64,000 nt of DNA from Aurantiochytrium sp. KH105 (GCA_003116975.1 BGKB01000047.1:248001-312000); one strand, 5' to 3'; positions 39,323-49,963 are shown, counted from the stretch's first letter. Notes: a model not told the origin generated them from the sequence alone. Numbers and translations: made by a program.

Positions 39323-39718
39323 TCATTGAACACGATTGTCCTGCAGCTCCTGTGCAGTCTCGCTCAACATGGCAATAAAAATGTCAAAGTCTGTCGCAGC
39401 ACTCAGAATTTGTGCAAAGACGTGGTTATCCGAGTCTGGTTCTGCTGCAGCAAGCTCTGCCATGACATCTTCGACCTTGCCGCCATGCCGATCAATAAAG
39501 TAAGTCAGCTTGTCCTCGAAATCTCGTAAGAAATTGCGATACAGAAAGGTGAACTCAAGTCTGCACTCAACGACCTTGCTACCCACCTTGTACGCATTGT
39601 TCTGACACCAGTCTTCAAGGAAAGTGACAAATTCCTCGCTCTCCAAAAAGTATTCTTGTAGCTTGCCTAGGATTAGAGACGGCTCCGTCTCCACAAAGGG
39701 TTCAGACTCCGCATCCAT
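39323..39718 (-). CDS. BART-domain protein (ARL2BP/CFAP36-like)
   Basis: The ATG at 39718 gives 131 residues that are almost entirely one BART domain: an N-terminal FLESEEFVTFLEDWCQNN helix, LEFTFLYRNFLRDFEDKL in the middle, and a closing FAQILSAATDFDIFIAMLSE helix matching the TFTDFxxFKxMF region of ARL2BP. BART domains bind ARL2/ARL3 GTPases, linking them to mitochondria or to ciliary cargo traffic. Without the C-terminal coiled coil of CFAP36, the protein is closer in size to ARL2BP. A ciliary role would fit an organism with flagellated zoospores, but this is inference. It is divergent from SCFD2. Confidence 0.8.
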   Translation of the reverse strand: MDAESEPFVETEPSLILGKLQEYFLESEEFVTFLEDWCQNNAYKVGSKVVECRLEFTFLYRNFLRDFEDKLTYFIDRHGGKVEDVMAELAAAEPDSDNHVFAQILSAATDFDIFIAMLSETAQELQDNRVQ

Positions 39719-40066
39719 GTTGCAGCGCGAGCAATCGATGAGACACGTTCGTGCACACTTCGGTAGACGGACTGCGTCTGTGCCCGCTCTGGGGAGAATT
39801 CGTGTTTACTTTGCGACGCTTCTCGCCATTGCTGACGTTCAACTCATGGAGCTTTGTAGGAGACATGATTTTGTTTTTTATTTATCCGTTCCATAACCTT
39901 TGGAATGTCGACAACGCTTTTGCAAATGAATAAGGATCTAGTAGAGAGCAAGCGCTGGCAAGCGCCAACGCGAAGCTGCCGCGGTTCCCGGGCTAGCAGG
40001 TCGAGCAGCTCGCGCACGCGCGAGCACTCGAGCTGGGAACACACAAAAGATCACCAAAGAGCGAGT
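39719..40066. promoter_or_regulatory. Divergent promoter region between the BART and SCFD2 genes
   Basis: This 348-bp region separates two outward-facing ATGs and must serve both genes. An in-frame ATG at 39905 would extend SCFD2 by 54 Ser/Arg-rich residues and is less likely than the one at 40067. No specific element is recognised. Confidence 0.4.
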
Positions 40067-42088
40067 ATGTCTCTGTGTGCCACGTCGCGCGCAGCGCTGG
40101 CCGGCCGCGCGTCGTGGCAAGATGCCGTTGTCATTGCCGACGCTGGCGCGGCGAGGGCGCTTGCCAGCTTGGGCGGCACTGCGTGGGTCGTGCAGGAGCT
40201 CGGCGCGGCGACAGTGGCTTCCCTCGAGGCGGGGGCACAGGGTGCAGACGCGCTCGCTGCGTGGCATCGCGCCCAAGCTACCGGTAGATCACACGGAGTT
40301 GTTCGCGTGATCTTTTTGGTGACGTCCTCCGTAGAGGAGGTGCGCGAGGAGCTCGTGAGCTACTTGCGCGCCGAGTTTGCGGCTCAAGAGGTAGAGGCTC
40401 GAGTACTGAGCGGACTCTCGGCAAAAGCGCAGTCAAGCAAGCATGCGCAACACCGGCAACGCGAGGGCGTAGACTTTCCCACGCTTGGCAACGGACTGGC
40501 TCAAGCCGCACGGCCCAAGATTGTTCATGTCACAGTCATCCATGCGCCATGGGCCATGGAGGTCCTTGTAGACGCGAACACACAAGATGTCGAAGCGTGC
40601 CCATGGGCCGCTTTTGCGTTGGCATCTGAGGCTGCGCAAAGCGTATTCCCTGTGACACTGAGTCGGCACGGGTTGTCGGGCAAGCGCGCAAGTCTTGATG
40701 AGGTTGATGGAAACACAGACTTGTCGGAGGATTTCAAGGCTTCTTTGCGCGCAACAGCACGAGAGCTGGTGGACACGCTGGCGACAACATTACGTTTGGA
40801 TTTCTCAAAGGATTGCTGGGCCGCGGGCTTTACTTCTCGCGTTCTCGGCAACGCGATGCTCAATTATCTCAAAGAGGACAAGTCCGGAGGACTCGAGCTG
40901 CCGGGATCCGGCCAACGCAAGTCTGCCAAGCTTATACTTATTGATCGGACGCTAGATATATCCATTTCTTTGGCGCAAAGTCTCGCTCCCCTCGTACAAG
41001 ACAGGATTGGTGATGATATGGAGCAAGAGCGTGCCGCAGTAGAGGCCATTTTGGGACCGCTGAGCACGCGGCAAGCGTGGGACCCTGCTGGTAACCAGGC
41101 GCTGCGCGAACTTGTCGCCAGCGACCCCGATGAGGCTGGCCGCGCTCTTGCCTCTTTTGCAGGTGGAGGAGCAGAAGGGACGCCAACGAGCGCCAAGCTT
41201 GCCGCACGTGGCGTCGACCCGGCGAAACTTGCCGAAGATCACGTGCTCGCATCTGCTGCACTGGCACACGAGGCGCGTTCTCGTCCAGAGCGTCGGGGCG
41301 TTTTGGCCACGGAGCGGATTTTGCTCGAGTCGCAAGGGAGCGCGACGCATATGCTCTTACCACTCGTAGACCTCTGCAACCGCAAGAGCTATTCGCGCAG
41401 CGAGATTGAGCGACTTGCGTTGCTTGCTCACGGTCTTTTGTCACGAAAGGAGCCGTCGCTGGACGAAAGGGACGCGGAAGCCATCTTTGCGGAAGCCGTG
41501 GAAAGCGCAGGTCTGTCCAAACACGCTTTACGCGCGTTGCAAGAGATGCGTAGCGTCGCCACGTGTCGCGATTTGGGCATGCGTGAGACGCTTGCCGTAG
41601 GGATCCTGGAGCGCGCTCTGAATAAGTCTCTTGCCCCTGTGTGTCTCAGCAGGCTCGGTGAGTCTGCGTTGGAGAAGACGGCAAAGGAATTTGAGACGCA
41701 CGCCCGCAACTTCTTCAAGCAAGGTTTTAGCGCCTTTGGGATCGGGAGAAGCCGTCATGCGGGCGAGACCGGGGCTGGTGCAGCGCAGAGCGCTGGCGGT
41801 GGCGGTGGTAATGACCATAATTCGCCTCATGGTTTGTCTCCGACCCAGCACCAGCACAAGCAGCACAAACAGCAGCGTCTCGAGCTTGGTCCTGGCGAAA
41901 CGTGCGTCTTTCTATTTGTGGGAGGCGTTTGCCACCAAGATATGCGTGCGATTGCCGAGCTTTTGCAGCAATTACGGCTTGAGTCTAGGCCGGGGCTCGT
42001 CTTGGTGGGGGGCACTCGTCTCACGAGCGCAGAGCGCATCGTCAAGGACTCCTTTCGAGTCGTGCAGGTGCCGTCCTTTGTGGCCTGA
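40067..42088 (+). CDS. SCFD2: Sec1/Munc18-family protein, SCFD2-like
   Basis: The ATG at 40067 gives 673 residues. The N terminus (SWQDAVVIADAGAARALASL, then VVRVIFLVTSSVEEVREELV) matches the start of SCFD2 rather than Sly1, Vps33 or Vps45. SM-family hallmarks include LILIDRTLDISISLAQSLAP in the middle and the C-terminal VFLFVGGVCHQDMRAIAELL followed by LVLVGGTRLTSAERIVKDSF. SM proteins guide SNARE assembly in vesicle fusion; the SCFD2 branch is the least studied and is linked to ER/Golgi or DSL/NRZ-type tethering. A Gly/His/Gln-rich linker precedes the C-terminal block. It has no intron. Confidence 0.82.
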   Translation: MSLCATSRAALAGRASWQDAVVIADAGAARALASLGGTAWVVQELGAATVASLEAGAQGADALAAWHRAQATGRSHGVVRVIFLVTSSVEEVREELVSYLRAEFAAQEVEARVLSGLSAKAQSSKHAQHRQREGVDFPTLGNGLAQAARPKIVHVTVIHAPWAMEVLVDANTQDVEACPWAAFALASEAAQSVFPVTLSRHGLSGKRASLDEVDGNTDLSEDFKASLRATARELVDTLATTLRLDFSKDCWAAGFTSRVLGNAMLNYLKEDKSGGLELPGSGQRKSAKLILIDRTLDISISLAQSLAPLVQDRIGDDMEQERAAVEAILGPLSTRQAWDPAGNQALRELVASDPDEAGRALASFAGGGAEGTPTSAKLAARGVDPAKLAEDHVLASAALAHEARSRPERRGVLATERILLESQGSATHMLLPLVDLCNRKSYSRSEIERLALLAHGLLSRKEPSLDERDAEAIFAEAVESAGLSKHALRALQEMRSVATCRDLGMRETLAVGILERALNKSLAPVCLSRLGESALEKTAKEFETHARNFFKQGFSAFGIGRSRHAGETGAGAAQSAGGGGGNDHNSPHGLSPTQHQHKQHKQQRLELGPGETCVFLFVGGVCHQDMRAIAELLQQLRLESRPGLVLVGGTRLTSAERIVKDSFRVVQVPSFVA

Positions 42089-42900
42089 CCTCCCTGGCTT
42101 GACTCGCCAAGACCATGTAGGCGTTGGCGATCTCGCGGCGCCAGACTCGATTCGCCCACCATCTCGCTCCTCTGACAATGAGAGAGCGAGAGTAGCTGAC
42201 CAGGGCTGGCCCGGCCGACCGACCGACTGACTGACTTTACTTACTCATAAACTAAGCAACTGACTGTGACTGTCTGGCGACGTGGCCCAGTTCCATTCGC
42301 GGTCTTGGTGCGATCTCGCCATCGTCTCAATTGGAGGCCGACCTCCTCCCGCTTCTGCTTCCCCTTTCCCCGCTCTAAAGTTGTTCTCGGGGAGGTGGCG
42401 CGCGCGATGCAAGTACGCACGCGCCAGCGACCATTTGCTTCAAGTGCGCGCCATACCGCAATCGGCGCGTCATCCGTCCGCCCCCCCTGAGTCGAGACGT
42501 CTCGTCCGTGGGCGTCCGCCACCGAACGTGCGCGTCCAGATCGCGGCCTGCAGCAGCCAGCAGTGGCAGCAGCCAGCAGCGTCACCACCAGAAGATCCCG
42601 GGGAAGAACGAGGCTCGCGCACATCGCTCCGCGCCCCATCGCTGTCGTCTCATGGCGAGGCCGCGCCATGGGGTGGGAGCAAGCACGCAACACCTCTGGA
42701 GCTGCAGTTCTAGCTTCTGCGTCAGCTTTAGCTTTCTTTTGTCTAGTACCACTGGCCGATGTCCACAGAAGTCGCGCGCGCGTAGCGGTTTCTCCGTCCT
42801 CAGGGTGAACCGGCGCGCTCGAACCGGCAGGCTAGGGTGATTTGTGTCAGCCCTGTATGCCGACTGCTTCATTGCGCGCGCGCGAGATATAAGATACGAC

Positions 42901-42937
42901 AAGCAAGCAAGCAAGCAAGCGAGCGAGCAAGCAAGCA
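42901..42937. repeat. (AAGC)n with GAGC interruption
   Basis: About nine units, with two GAGC variants in the middle. Confidence 0.9.
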
Positions 42938-43153
42938 TCCACCAGCGTCCGTAGCGGCTGCTGGTCATCCAGACAGACTTCTTTTTTCTTCATATTTTTA
43001 ACATCAGCTTCTTCTGCTCCCTCCCTCCGCAGCGCAGGCGGGCCGGCGGCCTCGAAGACCGAACGCGCTGGGTTCCCTGCACCGCTAAGGGCATCGTCTG
43101 ACCCGGCATGCTTGGCCAGGCACGGCACTGTATGGCATGGCGCGCGCTCCCTT

Positions 43154-43166
43154 CCCCCCCCCCCCC
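43154..43166. repeat. Poly-C run
   Basis: Thirteen consecutive C residues; the opposite strand could form G-quadruplex. A comparable C14-T-C8 run is at 54537-54559. Confidence 0.9.
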
Positions 43167-44378
43167 TTCGGCCGGGCTGCGGTCCGGCTAACGGATAGAT
43201 CTTCCTCCTGCGATACACACCCTCGAGCGCCGCAGTCCTAGTGCGCACGTAGCTGGCCTTAGCTCGGGGTGAATGAATTCGCCGCATCTTGCGGGGGGTG
43301 GCGTGCGAGTCCACGCAGGGCGCCGCGTCGCGCCCCTGCTTCCGGGAGAACGTCGCTGTCCATTGAGGGGAGCTGCGGTGACCGCTGCGGGGCGGCGCGC
43401 GCGTCTGCGGTGCCCCCTTTCGCCTCCTCCCCCTTTGTGCCCCTTTCTTTCCTCTTTCCCTCGTGCGCGTCTGTCTTCCTTCCTTTCGGAGCAAACGCGC
43501 CGACGCCACGCCACGCCACGCCTCGCCGCGCGCCAGCCCTGCGCGGGCGGCGGGGCAATGGATCGAGCGATCGAGCGCGCGAGCGAATCTTCTTGCATCG
43601 CGGCTCGAGTCCTGGTGCGCGTTGCACTGGCTTGTTTTACCGGACCAGCAACCAACCAACAGCAACCACCAACTAACCCAACCACCGCCCAACTTTTGTG
43701 AAAAAGGTGCACGCGCTGGAACTGGCCTGCCGCGACGGAGGAAAACACACGGACGGAGCGCCGCTTCCTTCAAAGCGCGGGAGACAACGTCGTGCAAGAA
43801 TGGGTAAATGGATGAACAGGACGTGCCGCCGGCGCTCGCGGCCCGGACAGACGCGTGGATGCAGGCTGCGCCCCCGTCCCTCGCCGGGCCTCGCAGTTGT
43901 GTTAGTGGCGTGTGCTGCTGCTGCTGCTCCTGCTGCTGCTGTTGCTGGCAAGTTGCGGGAGCGATGAATGACTCACTATGCTGCTCTGCGCACATTCTCG
44001 TCGCTGCCTTCGTCGTTGCTTCCTGCGGCATGCAGTCGTCGCGGATCGGCGGCGGAGAGTGTCGTGTACGTGCCTCCGTTCGTTGACAGCAGCGCTGCGG
44101 CATGCGCAGCGCAGCGCGAACCGGAGCGAATACGCATGGCGGGAGACAAGACGAAGTCGGAGCGAGACTGGCCTGTGCTCGAGCTGCATCTGCCAACAAG
44201 CAGTATTTGTTCTGAGCATGCTCTCGATCTTCGCATACGTTGAGCGCTCGAACCTCATTGGCAAGTCAAAGTCGCGCGAGCGCATGTCTCGGCCGCCGCC
44301 GGCGATGCGACCCGTGCGTCGATGTCCTCCCGCCGTCGCTCGTTCCCTCGCAGCCGTCCGAGCCGCGCCGCCCCTCCA

Positions 44379-44406
44379 CGCGAAAGCTGCAGTTGCAGCT
44401 TTCGCG
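44379..44406. repeat. 28-bp near-perfect palindrome
   Basis: Arms CGCGAAAGCTGCA and TGCAGCTTTCGCG (13 bp each) are exact reverse complements around a GT spacer. More copies of the half-site (GAAGCTGCAG) follow at about 44406 and 44421. Confidence 0.9.
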
Positions 44407-45940
44407 AAGCTGCAGCGCGGAAGCTGCAGCACGAGCCTCGAGTCGGCAGGGCTCGAGACTCCAAGAACCAAGCTGCACAAGATTCGGAGGCGGCGCGCGC
44501 CTCCGTCCGCAGCCGTGCCAGAGACAGACCACGCACAGGCTTAGGCGAGGCCGCCAAAGGTGTTGCGTTGCGAGGGAAGAACTTCTTCCAAAGAAAGCAA
44601 GGGAGGAAGAAATGATCAGAAACTCATGCAAGTCGTGGCGTTTTCGGAGTTCGAACGACGCCGAGCGAGCCAGGGTGAACCGCAAGCGAGCTCGCGTCCC
44701 AGTTTGGCCAGGCTTCGGGGACGATGGATGATTATGATGATGATGAACGACATTTCGGGATAGGCCTAGAAGCGAACGAAGAAAATCGATAAATGAACGA
44801 TCGAACACCCGCCAGTCGACTTGTTGGATGGTCCGGGCGGGTCGCCTTGCGTCGGTGTACAGGCTTGTAGTATGCTTTTCTCGCTCAATTCGGTTATTAT
44901 ACAAAGAACGGGTGGTCGGTCGCTCTCGGCCGGTCATGGCGCCACCAGGCTTGTAGTAAGCGCCGGTAGAGGAGCCGAGCGAAATTAGCGGAACACCGGC
45001 GCACGTACGATCTCATCTAGCCACCAGCGGCCAGCCAGTCAGCCAGCCGGCCGGCCCGCCAGCCGTCCATCCATCGCCTGTAGCCTGACTGACTGACGGA
45101 CCTCGGCCGTTTGGAGAAACTTCAAGGGCCGTCCACAGCGGTCCCCGCAGTGGACAGGGTCTTCTGGCAGTGTCGGCGACACAGGTAGAATGGATTAGGG
45201 GAGAGGCGTGTAGCTAATATCGCGTTGTGCGACGCTGCTCCACCAGTCAGAAGTTGAATAGGCAACAGTGACAAACAACTTGCGTTTGCGATGTATACAC
45301 GGGCTGGAGACAGGCCCTCCTGCCCCGCGGCGCAGGGGCGGCAACGGCCGCCCGCCCACCCGCGCAAGACCACGCCTCCAACGGCCGCCACAGGGCTCGC
45401 CTCCCGGGCCTGCGTGGAAGCAGGGATGGGAACTGATCGATCGAGCGATGGAGCGGGCAAGCAAAAGGCCTGGAGACGCAAACGCAGTCTCCGATGCGCG
45501 CAAGCACGCATGCCCGCTCGGCCCGTGCGGAGCCCTGGCAAAAAAAAAAGTGAGCAGCAATGAGCAGCGGCGGCTGACTGAGCACTGCGCTTTCGGGAGA
45601 CCTGCTGTGGTAGGTGGGGCAGCTATGCGGGGCAGGTGCGGGATCGGAAAAGGTGCGGGTCTTCCGCCCTGCCGCGAGAGCCTGGGGAGGCCGCATACGC
45701 GGCAGCCCCGCAGCGGCGCCTCGGTGCCTCCAAGATCATACCGCAGACGATTTCAAAGCGACAGTGGCGCAGGTACCCGCATCTGGCGCAGTGGCGAGAG
45801 TGCCCGCAGCCTCCGCTGAGGCGGGGCGAGGCGGAAGCAGGCAGGAGAAGCGGCAGCGGCGGCGGCGGCGGCAGAACCCCAATCGGCGGCGGCGGCGCGA
45901 CAGGCTCGGCACGGCGCGGCGCGGCGCTCGCTCGAGCCGC

Positions 45941-46003
45941 GGGAGGCGCGGCGACGCGGGAGGCGCGGCGACGCGGGAGGCGCGGCGACGCGGGAGGCGC
46001 GAC
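45941..46003. repeat. 17-bp minisatellite, 3.7 copies
   Basis: Units GGGAGGCGCGGCGACGC start at 45941, 45958, 45975 and 45992 (partial). They are identical and lie 270 bp upstream of the kinase start codon. Confidence 0.95.
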
Positions 46004-46270
46004 CGGCTGCTCGGCACCTGGTCCGCTCGCGCTTCCGGCTGCGCGCGTCGTGCGGTGGTTGACCTTCGGCTGCCTCGGCTCCCCGGCGGCTGGTTTTGAA
46101 TCAAACCGAGCAAAAGGCAAGGCGAGCTTGTTGGCACAGACAGCCTGCGTGGCGACGAGCTCCGCCGGCGGAAAGAAAACAAAGGCAAGAAATAGGGGGC
46201 CTGCGCGCACGCGCACGCGCGAGGGAGAGAAGCGAGGGGGCTGCGCGCGTGCGCGCGTGTGTGCGCGACG

Positions 46271-47542
46271 ATGCGCGCGCTGCAGTGGTGCTTCGCGTTC
46301 TGCTGCGAAGCAGAAGATGACGGCGAGACCTCCCTGGAGGTCGCCAAACATTTGCGCACCGCCTCGGGAGGGCCTGAGGAGTACGCTTCGTTTGGAGAGA
46401 CGCACAACGCAGGTTTGCAGCAACAGCAAAAGATGCCATTACGAATTCTCGCTCGCGTACCCGAAGTCTTCGCAAGCAGGTACGAGGTCCACGATATCAT
46501 CGGCCAAGGAAGCTCCAGCAAGTGCTATCACTGTACGCGGCGGAGCGACGGACGCGACTTTGCCGTCAAGGTTATCGACTTTGGCTCGCTCTCGCTCCAG
46601 TACCCGAAACGCGCGCTCAAGCGTCTGTATAGAGAGGTCCAGTCGCTTCAGCTGCTCGACCACGATAACATCGTCCACATGGAGGAGTTTTACGCGTGCG
46701 GCGACAGCCTGCTCATCGTCGAGGAATACTTGCGGGGTGGAGAGCTCTACGATCACATCCTTGAAAGCCAAGGCCTCGAAGAAAATGAAGCCCGTTTTAT
46801 TTTCTATCAAATCGCAAGCGCCATCGACCACATGCATGCGCGCAACATCATGCATCGCGATATCAAACCAGAAAATATCCTTCTTACGCACCAGCTCAGC
46901 AATTATGTCAAACTCATTGACTTTGGGTTCAGTAAGACCATGAAGGGATCGCATGCCAGTAGCTTTCTTGGAACTGGCGGCTTTCTCGCGCCCGAGCTCA
47001 GGCTAAAAGAGGAAGCAACTGCTCACGAATCTAGTCCTCTTTACACCAAGTCCGTTGACATTTGGGCTCTTGGGTGCCTTCTGTACGTCATGATCGCCGC
47101 ACGCATGCCCTTTGACGACACACTCTATCACCGCCCACGCAGCGAGTTCAAGCTGCGCTTCCAGCCAGAGCGCAAGTGGAGGCACATTTCCCGCGAGTGC
47201 AAGAGCCTTCTCGTGCAGATGCTCCAACCGGAGCCTCTTCGGCGCAGTACTTCTCGCGACGTCATTCAACATGCATGGCTTCGGGACGTGCGCACAGCTG
47301 CACGTAAGGGCGTCTTTGGTCACGGCGACCGCTCAATCCCCAACTCTTCGCAAGATGGCCCGCGTGACTATTGGCGTGCAGAACCATCCACGGCAAAGAC
47401 TTTCTCCACGAGGCATGAAGAGTATTCTGAGGACGGGTCTTGCTCGACGCGGACTCGGTCCACCTCGCCTGCGGATGCCCGCGAGCTTGCGCACTCTTAC
47501 GACGCCGAGTCCGGCGAAGAAGATGCTCTCAACTGTGCTTGA
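46271..47542 (+). CDS. Serine/threonine protein kinase, CAMK-like
   Basis: The ATG at 46271 gives 423 residues. The first ten residues (MRALQWCFAFCC) are hydrophobic with a Cys pair and could be palmitoylated. The kinase domain spans about 72-340: glycine loop IGQGSSSKCY, Lys100 in FAVKV, catalytic HRDIKPEN with His195-Asp197, DFGFS with Asp217, and GTGGFLAPEL in the activation segment. Domain IX WALGCLLYVMIAARMPF is typical of CAMK-group kinases. The C-terminal 85 residues are Ser/Thr/acid-rich and probably regulatory. There is no EF-hand or clear calmodulin-binding site, so it is not a CDPK. Substrates are unknown. Confidence 0.92.
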   Translation: MRALQWCFAFCCEAEDDGETSLEVAKHLRTASGGPEEYASFGETHNAGLQQQQKMPLRILARVPEVFASRYEVHDIIGQGSSSKCYHCTRRSDGRDFAVKVIDFGSLSLQYPKRALKRLYREVQSLQLLDHDNIVHMEEFYACGDSLLIVEEYLRGGELYDHILESQGLEENEARFIFYQIASAIDHMHARNIMHRDIKPENILLTHQLSNYVKLIDFGFSKTMKGSHASSFLGTGGFLAPELRLKEEATAHESSPLYTKSVDIWALGCLLYVMIAARMPFDDTLYHRPRSEFKLRFQPERKWRHISRECKSLLVQMLQPEPLRRSTSRDVIQHAWLRDVRTAARKGVFGHGDRSIPNSSQDGPRDYWRAEPSTAKTFSTRHEEYSEDGSCSTRTRSTSPADARELAHSYDAESGEEDALNCA

Positions 47543-48113
47543 ACTCTGACTTCACATCCAAGTCACCTCACCATTTGTCGTACGTTTCCCGCTTCGGCTT
47601 GAAAGCGGGCACGCGTGATTTCTCCTCACGCTCGCTACTCGTGCATTTGCCTTTTTCGATTTGTGTAACTTGACCCCACTGTTTTCTTCTCAGTTCACAT
47701 AAAATCACAACCCTGGTACCTTTTAGATTTCTTTCCATCTTAGGATTTTCACACATGATATACTGTTCCCGATTCAAGCCATTTGCGCTTCATGCAATAG
47801 AAGATTGGCCTTTATCGCTCCTGTCTGAGAAAATTGTCACACGAATTTTGTTGAAAGGCGTTGTCTCCGAGTACTCTAACAAATTCTACTTTGATTTGCA
47901 TAGATTGAGTCGTGCATATTTCCAAGCCGTCTATATTTGTTTTTTCGTCTTGAGAATCAAGCCATTTGAATTTCGAGCCGTGCGGGTTTTGAGCCACAGC
48001 CGTGCGAACCTCAAGCCGTGCAACTTCCGCGCATAGGCAATGACTTGCCAATAAGCCCTACCTTCGAGGCTGTTTCCAAATCGTTTATTGCAACTTTTAC
48101 TACGATATCCGTC
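47543..48113. other. Convergent intergenic region with CAAGCC-type degenerate repeats
   Basis: The A/T-rich region between kinase and MCAT stops carries several copies of TTCAAGCCATTTG / CAAGCCGTGC-like motifs (47776, 47958, 48016). No gene is supported. Confidence 0.45.
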
Positions 48114-49277
48114 TCAGGCTGTTTGCGTTCCGCGTGCAAGATGAACTGCGTCCATGGCGTGTGGCAGAGCAGGAATTGGTACCCGAATCTTGTACAGAGG
48201 CTTGTTCTGCAGCATCCAAGGTTTCACCAATGGCGCCGCGGCAGACACGTCACTTTCGCTTTCGCTCTTGTTCTTTGCTTGATCAATCTGCTTTTTGACC
48301 AATTCTTCGGCAAAAGTTCCGGGCCCCACGTTCAAGAGTCCAGACATCAAGTTTGGGGGGCTCGCAAATCGTTTCAACATGGCGCCAATCTGCTTGCCCG
48401 GACCGAGCTCAATCACAATGTCTCCTGCAGCGTAGTCTTGCACAAGGTTCTGCAGCGTCTGTTCCCAAAGCACTGGAGAGACGAGCTGCTTGCGGAGCGA
48501 CTCCTGTACCGCAAGGCTTGCATACGATGCGTACTTGCAGCCGGTCACATTTGCGTACACGTGCACGTTTGATGCGGGTGGCTTCAGATCGCAGCGCCCA
48601 AGTGCCGCGTCGAGACGTTCCGCCGCAGGCGACATCGCCCAAGTATGAAAGGCCCCGGCCACAGGTAGCCTTCGCACAAGCTTGGCTCCAGCTTCCTTGG
48701 CAGCTCCTTCCAGTATGCGGAGACCTTGCAGCCCTCCCGATACAACCGCGCAGCTTGGAAAGAGCAAATTCGCCACAGCAATTGGCATGCCACCCGTCAA
48801 CGTGCTATTCACTTTCGTGCAGACTTCTGTGAGCTCTTCTGCACTCAGACCTACAACCGTCGCCATCCCGCCCTCTTGCGCGCGAGCCGCATCATGCATG
48901 GCGCGAGCTCGTTCCTGCACGCAGCGAAGACCATCGGCAAAGGACAGAACGCCGGCAGCAGTGAGTGCAGTGTACTCACCGAGGCTCAAGCCTGCCAGTA
49001 CAACTTCGTACTGCGCCTTGCTCGCAAAATACTCGGGCCGAGCAGCTTTCAGCTCTTCGAATGCAATCCAAGACGAAACAAATATCGCAGGTTGGCTGTA
49101 GAGGGTCTCGCTGAGCTTTTCAGCTGGGCCGTCCGTGCATAAAGCCGCTACATCGTATCCGAGGATGTCATTGGCTTGCGAGAGAATAGCCCGGCTTTCG
49201 GCACTCGTACACGACGAGAGCATGCCCAGGGTTTGAGATCCTTGACCAGGGAAAAGCACATGCACCTTGGAAGGCAT
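48114..49277 (-). CDS. MCAT: Malonyl-CoA:ACP transacylase (type II FAS)
   Basis: From the ATG at 49277 the product is 387 residues. It shows FPGQGSQ near the start, the nucleophile Ser98 in GLSLGEYTAL and the catalytic His211 in VAGAFHTWAM, plus QSPVLWEQ-like LVSPVLWEQTL and ELGPGKQIG. The enzyme loads malonyl groups from CoA to acyl carrier protein for fatty acid synthesis in mitochondria or plastids. A discrete protein rather than part of a FAS/PKS multienzyme indicates a type II pathway. The 28 codons upstream in frame (to 49361) read like a presequence (LSRRLAVAAFVDALSAPK) but begin at a TTG after a stop, so an unseen upstream exon or non-ATG start may supply mitochondrial targeting. The C-terminal 60 residues exceed the bacterial FabD. 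Confidence 0.9.
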   Translation of the reverse strand: MPSKVHVLFPGQGSQTLGMLSSCTSAESRAILSQANDILGYDVAALCTDGPAEKLSETLYSQPAIFVSSWIAFEELKAARPEYFASKAQYEVVLAGLSLGEYTALTAAGVLSFADGLRCVQERARAMHDAARAQEGGMATVVGLSAEELTEVCTKVNSTLTGGMPIAVANLLFPSCAVVSGGLQGLRILEGAAKEAGAKLVRRLPVAGAFHTWAMSPAAERLDAALGRCDLKPPASNVHVYANVTGCKYASYASLAVQESLRKQLVSPVLWEQTLQNLVQDYAAGDIVIELGPGKQIGAMLKRFASPPNLMSGLLNVGPGTFAEELVKKQIDQAKNKSESESDVSAAAPLVKPWMLQNKPLYKIRVPIPALPHAMDAVHLARGTQTA

Positions 49278-49963
49278 CTTGGGGGCTGACAAGGCGTCAA
49301 CAAATGCTGCAACAGCAAGTCTGCGGCTCAATACGAGTTTGGGATTTGCCGACAAACACAAAGGCTCGTGGGGTCATGATTGCTGCATCATGGTAGTGGT
49401 AGGATCTTGCTTGCTGCAACGCAACGCCCATTGACACGAATCGCATGCTGTCATTGCGAGATAAACAGCAACACGAACACCACCACCACCAGCCGTAACA
49501 GCCTGTATGCAAGTGTCGTGTCTGCCTTCTGTCGTGCTCCACGTCGAAAAAAGACCCTCAGAAAAGTGAGCAAGGGGCGGAGCGTCCCAGCATTTCGGGG
49601 CGACGAAAGTGTTCAGGCAACCAAACGGTCGTCACAGCAGGAGTAGTGTCGAAATCTGACACCCTCTATTTCTACTTTTCAACTCACAAGCTAGCCTCGC
49701 TCCCTCCCAGCTCGTTTGCTGTCGTAATGACGTCGATCGTGAAAAATAGATGAATGCACATTCTCGCACCGTGCCAAAGAAAGAAGGAGTCAACAAAGAG
49801 TGATGTGATCATTACGAAAAGTGCCTATAACCCAAAGTGCTGTCAAAGCGTGACACTCTCCGATAAAGTCCAAGTTGTGAAAGTGACGTCGAAAAGTGAC
49901 CCCAAGGGTTGGCGTCGAGAGCGTGTCTGTTTCTGATTTGTACTGGTACACTTGCTTGCAGAC
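49278..49963. other. Intergenic region between MCAT and VPS18
   Basis: It should contain the MCAT leader and the VPS18 3' flank. Short AAAGTG and GTGACGTCGAAAAGTGAC-type motifs recur between 49810 and 49905 and resemble the repeat near 20735. Confidence 0.45.

Larger units (their letters stand above)
42089..46270. other. 4-kb gene-poor repetitive region
   Basis: No frame here is convincing: the longest (minus, 42847-44199) has no ATG start and is Arg/Ala-rich low complexity, and the minus frame with ATG at 44937 shows no domain. Visible features are the AAGC array, a 13-C run, the 28-bp palindrome and the 17-bp minisatellite listed separately. Two GGCTTGTAGTA direct repeats lie near 44862 and 44950. 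The right end contains the kinase gene promoter and 5' UTR. Confidence 0.5.

Noticed and set aside
42847-44199. 450-codon minus-strand frame in the 42-46 kb gap
   Set aside because: It starts at a non-ATG codon, is Arg/Ala/Cys low complexity and crosses the AAGC array and poly-C run.
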